Shown here: positions 41,280 through 42,634 of the stretch, in pieces
How positions within the stretch are numbered: the first letter of the stretch is position 1
Layout of the letters: every line of letters starts with the position of its first letter
Source of the DNA: Bacillus sp. FJAT-27264
Lineage (GTDB): Bacteria > Bacillota > Bacilli > Paenibacillales > Paenibacillaceae
Assembly (NCBI RefSeq): GCF_001682855.1
Contig: NZ_MAQW01000001.1
Span: 1,007,291 to 1,049,924 of the forward strand
DNA length: 42,634 nt
Direction of reading: 5' to 3'
Notes under the pieces: model-generated
The model's input: only the letters and a program-made list of their open reading frames with translations
Databases searched by the model: none
Told to the model about the DNA's origin: nothing
Made by a program: the position numbers and the translations under genes

Positions 41280-42311
41280 TTATACCCCTCCTTGTGACTG
41301 GGAATCGCTGTACACATGCAGCAGCGTCTCTTCCGGTTTCGGGAACGGTGCATTGTCGGCGTATTCAATAGCTTCTTTCAGCTCCAGATTGTACTCTGCA
41401 ACGAGATCACGCTCCTGCTCGTCGCTCCAAAGTCCCAGAGCTGTCAAATAATCACGGAAACGGGCTACGCCGTCCTTTTTCCAGTTCTCGTCAACCTCTT
41501 CCTTCGTCCGGTAAGCCAGATCGTTGTCAGAAGTTGAGTGTGGTCCGAGACGATACATCATCGCTTCGATCAAGGTAGGACCTTCACCTGCCAGCGCACG
41601 CTCGCGGGCTTCCTTCACCACACGATACACTTCCAGCGGATCATTGCCGTCAACACGAATACCCGGGAATCCGTAACCTAGCGCGCGGTCGCTGACCTTC
41701 CCGCCAAGCTGACGGTGGGCCGGAATGGAGATGGCGTACTGGTTGTTCTCACACATAATAATAACTGGAAGCTTGTTGACCCCAGCAAAGTTGCACGCTT
41801 CATGAAAATCCCCCTGGTTGCTGGAGCCTTCGCCAAAGGTAACAAAAGAAACAAACGGCTTCTTCTGCATTTTGGCAGCTAGCGCAAAGCCAACCGCATG
41901 TGGTACCTGAGTTGTTACCGGGCTTGAGCCGGTTACGATCCGCAGGCGTTTGCTGCCGAAATGGCCCGGCATCTGCCGGCCACCACTATTGGGGTCTTCG
42001 GCCTTAGCGAAGACAGACAACATCAACTCACGCACCGTCATCCCCACAGAAAGCACGAAAGCATAATCACGGTAATATGGCAAAAAATAATCGTTCTGCC
42101 GGTCCAGTGCAAAAGCGGCTGCCACCTGAGCCGCCTCCTGGCCGATACCAGAGACATGGAAGTTGATCTTCCCGGCGCGCTGCAACAGCAGGCTGCGCTC
42201 ATCGTATTTGCGAGAGAGCTGCATATATCTGTACATATCAATGACCTGGCCGTCGCTGAGTCCAAGCTGCTTATGTCGGTTAACCGTTTCTACAGTACCT
42301 TGCAATTCCAT
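41280..42311 (-). CDS. bkdAA: Branched-chain 2-oxoacid dehydrogenase E1 subunit alpha
   Basis: The enzyme decarboxylates the 2-oxoacids of Val, Leu and Ile; the acyl-CoA products prime iso- and anteiso-fatty acids. The 343-aa protein has GIGQEAAQVAAAFAL, the GGRQMPGHFG loop, TGSSPVTTQVPHA, and the ThDP-binding GEGSSNQGDFHEA...MCENN motif. The N-terminus (TVNRHKQLGLSDGQVIDMYR) is like BkdAA and unlike PdhA. I start at 42311 with AGGAGGT 9 nt upstream; an ATG at 42407 lies in a repeat-derived leader. The E3 (lpdV) and ptb/buk genes usual in this operon are not within the window. Confidence 0.93.
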   Translation of the reverse strand: MELQGTVETVNRHKQLGLSDGQVIDMYRYMQLSRKYDERSLLLQRAGKINFHVSGIGQEAAQVAAAFALDRQNDYFLPYYRDYAFVLSVGMTVRELMLSVFAKAEDPNSGGRQMPGHFGSKRLRIVTGSSPVTTQVPHAVGFALAAKMQKKPFVSFVTFGEGSSNQGDFHEACNFAGVNKLPVIIMCENNQYAISIPAHRQLGGKVSDRALGYGFPGIRVDGNDPLEVYRVVKEARERALAGEGPTLIEAMMYRLGPHSTSDNDLAYRTKEEVDENWKKDGVARFRDYLTALGLWSDEQERDLVAEYNLELKEAIEYADNAPFPKPEETLLHVYSDSQSQGGV

Positions 42312-42634
42312 AAGTGAGGTACCTCCTAAAGTTTGGTAAGCGCTACTTCTTCGAGCTCCTTCATACGAAACGGCTTTGGAAGCATACGCTTGTTCATGTA
42401 GCCTCAAATCTTAGACTGTTTTATGACCACCTATACCCTGATCTTAAAACCAGGTACTAAGACTTGGCTTGAGTCTATTATAATCCCAACTTACTCAAAA
42501 AGAAAAGCCGGAAATAAACGTTTGACAGCCCTTTTGAAGCCGTTTGGGCAGCAGAACCTATTCTCTGCTGTCCCTCAAGTCTCCCGCAGCGCATTTTATA
42601 AGCCAATTGCTTTACCATCCACTGCCAACATAGC
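42312..42634. other. Upstream region of the bkd genes at the right edge
   Basis: No gene is seen. The region holds a perfect TATAAT on the minus strand and a leader of about 160 nt that includes a partial copy of the 66-bp array unit (42372-42391). Sequence to the right is cut off, so other upstream bkd genes cannot be excluded. Confidence 0.5.
42477..42482 (-). promoter_or_regulatory. Possible -10 element for the bkd operon
   Basis: On the minus strand GGATTATAATAG contains TATAAT about 165 bp upstream of the E1-alpha start. The -35 region (TTTCTT at 17 bp) is poor. No sigma-54 -24/-12 (TGGCAC-N5-TTGC) site, as used in B. subtilis bkd, was seen in the available sequence. Confidence 0.35.

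Noticed and set aside
1..42634. CRISPR array, tRNA or rRNA genes, prophage or complete insertion sequence
   Set aside because: No regularly spaced identical repeats with unique spacers, no cloverleaf or rRNA-like sequence, and no transposase or phage genes were seen. The 66-bp array lacks unique spacers, and XerD is the housekeeping recombinase in its normal context.

Overview
The window reads as chromosomal DNA of a spore-forming, low-to-moderate GC Bacillota, most probably a Paenibacillus. The reasons are the complete spoIIA (sigF) operon, spoIIM and dacF; strong AGGAGG-type ribosome binding sites with frequent GTG and TTG starts; a gene order close to the Bacillus subtilis nudF-spoIIM-fur-yqzK-xerD-drm-pupG-dacF-spoIIA block; and clusters of an AACTGGAAAAACTCCTGTTA-type intergenic repeat that I associate with Paenibacillus genomes. 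Almost every gene is on the minus strand. The exceptions are a siderophore-binding lipoprotein and two very small genes, an MciZ-like ORF and a Prli42-like ORF.

Layout, left to right. 1-660: repeat-rich non-coding DNA. 664-7006: ferredoxin/flavodoxin-NADP reductase (YumC type), an ABC exporter half-transporter, two FecCD siderophore permeases and, divergently, the siderophore-binding lipoprotein. Two Fur boxes lie between the divergent genes, and no cognate ATPase gene is present. 7170-9260: an AT-rich island with two unknown genes and a frame-disrupted membrane gene. 9340-11034: oleate hydratase. 11243-17037: a six-gene glycerophosphodiester / glycerol-3-phosphate uptake operon, transcribed as gdpD, gdpD, ugpC, ugpA, ugpE, ugpB, followed upstream by a TetR-type regulator. 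17904-19075: non-coding, repeat-rich. 19156-22111: sigF, spoIIAB, spoIIAA, dacF. 22232-24483: an O-methyltransferase and an acyltransferase inserted into otherwise conserved synteny. 24716-28156: pdp, punA, deoB (nucleoside salvage). 28320-33045: xerD, yqzK, fur, spoIIM, EndoQ-type endonuclease, nudF. 33123: an mciZ-like small gene. 34040-35954: a RibD/DHFR-like reductase and an AraC regulator. 36320-37636: an M20 peptidase and, divergently, the prli42-like gene. 37723-42311: lipB and the E2, E1-beta and E1-alpha genes of a branched-chain 2-oxoacid dehydrogenase.

How the genes work together. The iron genes form a Fur-controlled divergent import unit. The ugp-like operon would import glycerophosphodiesters and hydrolyse them in the cytoplasm. 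The deoB-punA-pdp set recycles nucleosides to pentose phosphates. The spoIIA operon and spoIIM act in sporulation. LipB supplies the octanoyl/lipoyl group needed by the neighbouring BKD E2, whose complex makes primers for branched-chain fatty acids.

The most unusual items are: a five-copy 66-bp hairpin-bearing tandem array inside the bkd operon; a GDPD paralogue that has lost metal-ligand residues; a perfect -1 slippery heptamer exactly where a membrane-protein gene changes frame; an internally duplicated N-terminus in the methyltransferase; and two unlinked copies of a ~130-bp AT-rich element. I did not find a clear new defence-type or CRISPR system. All annotation was made by eye from sequence, without database searches.
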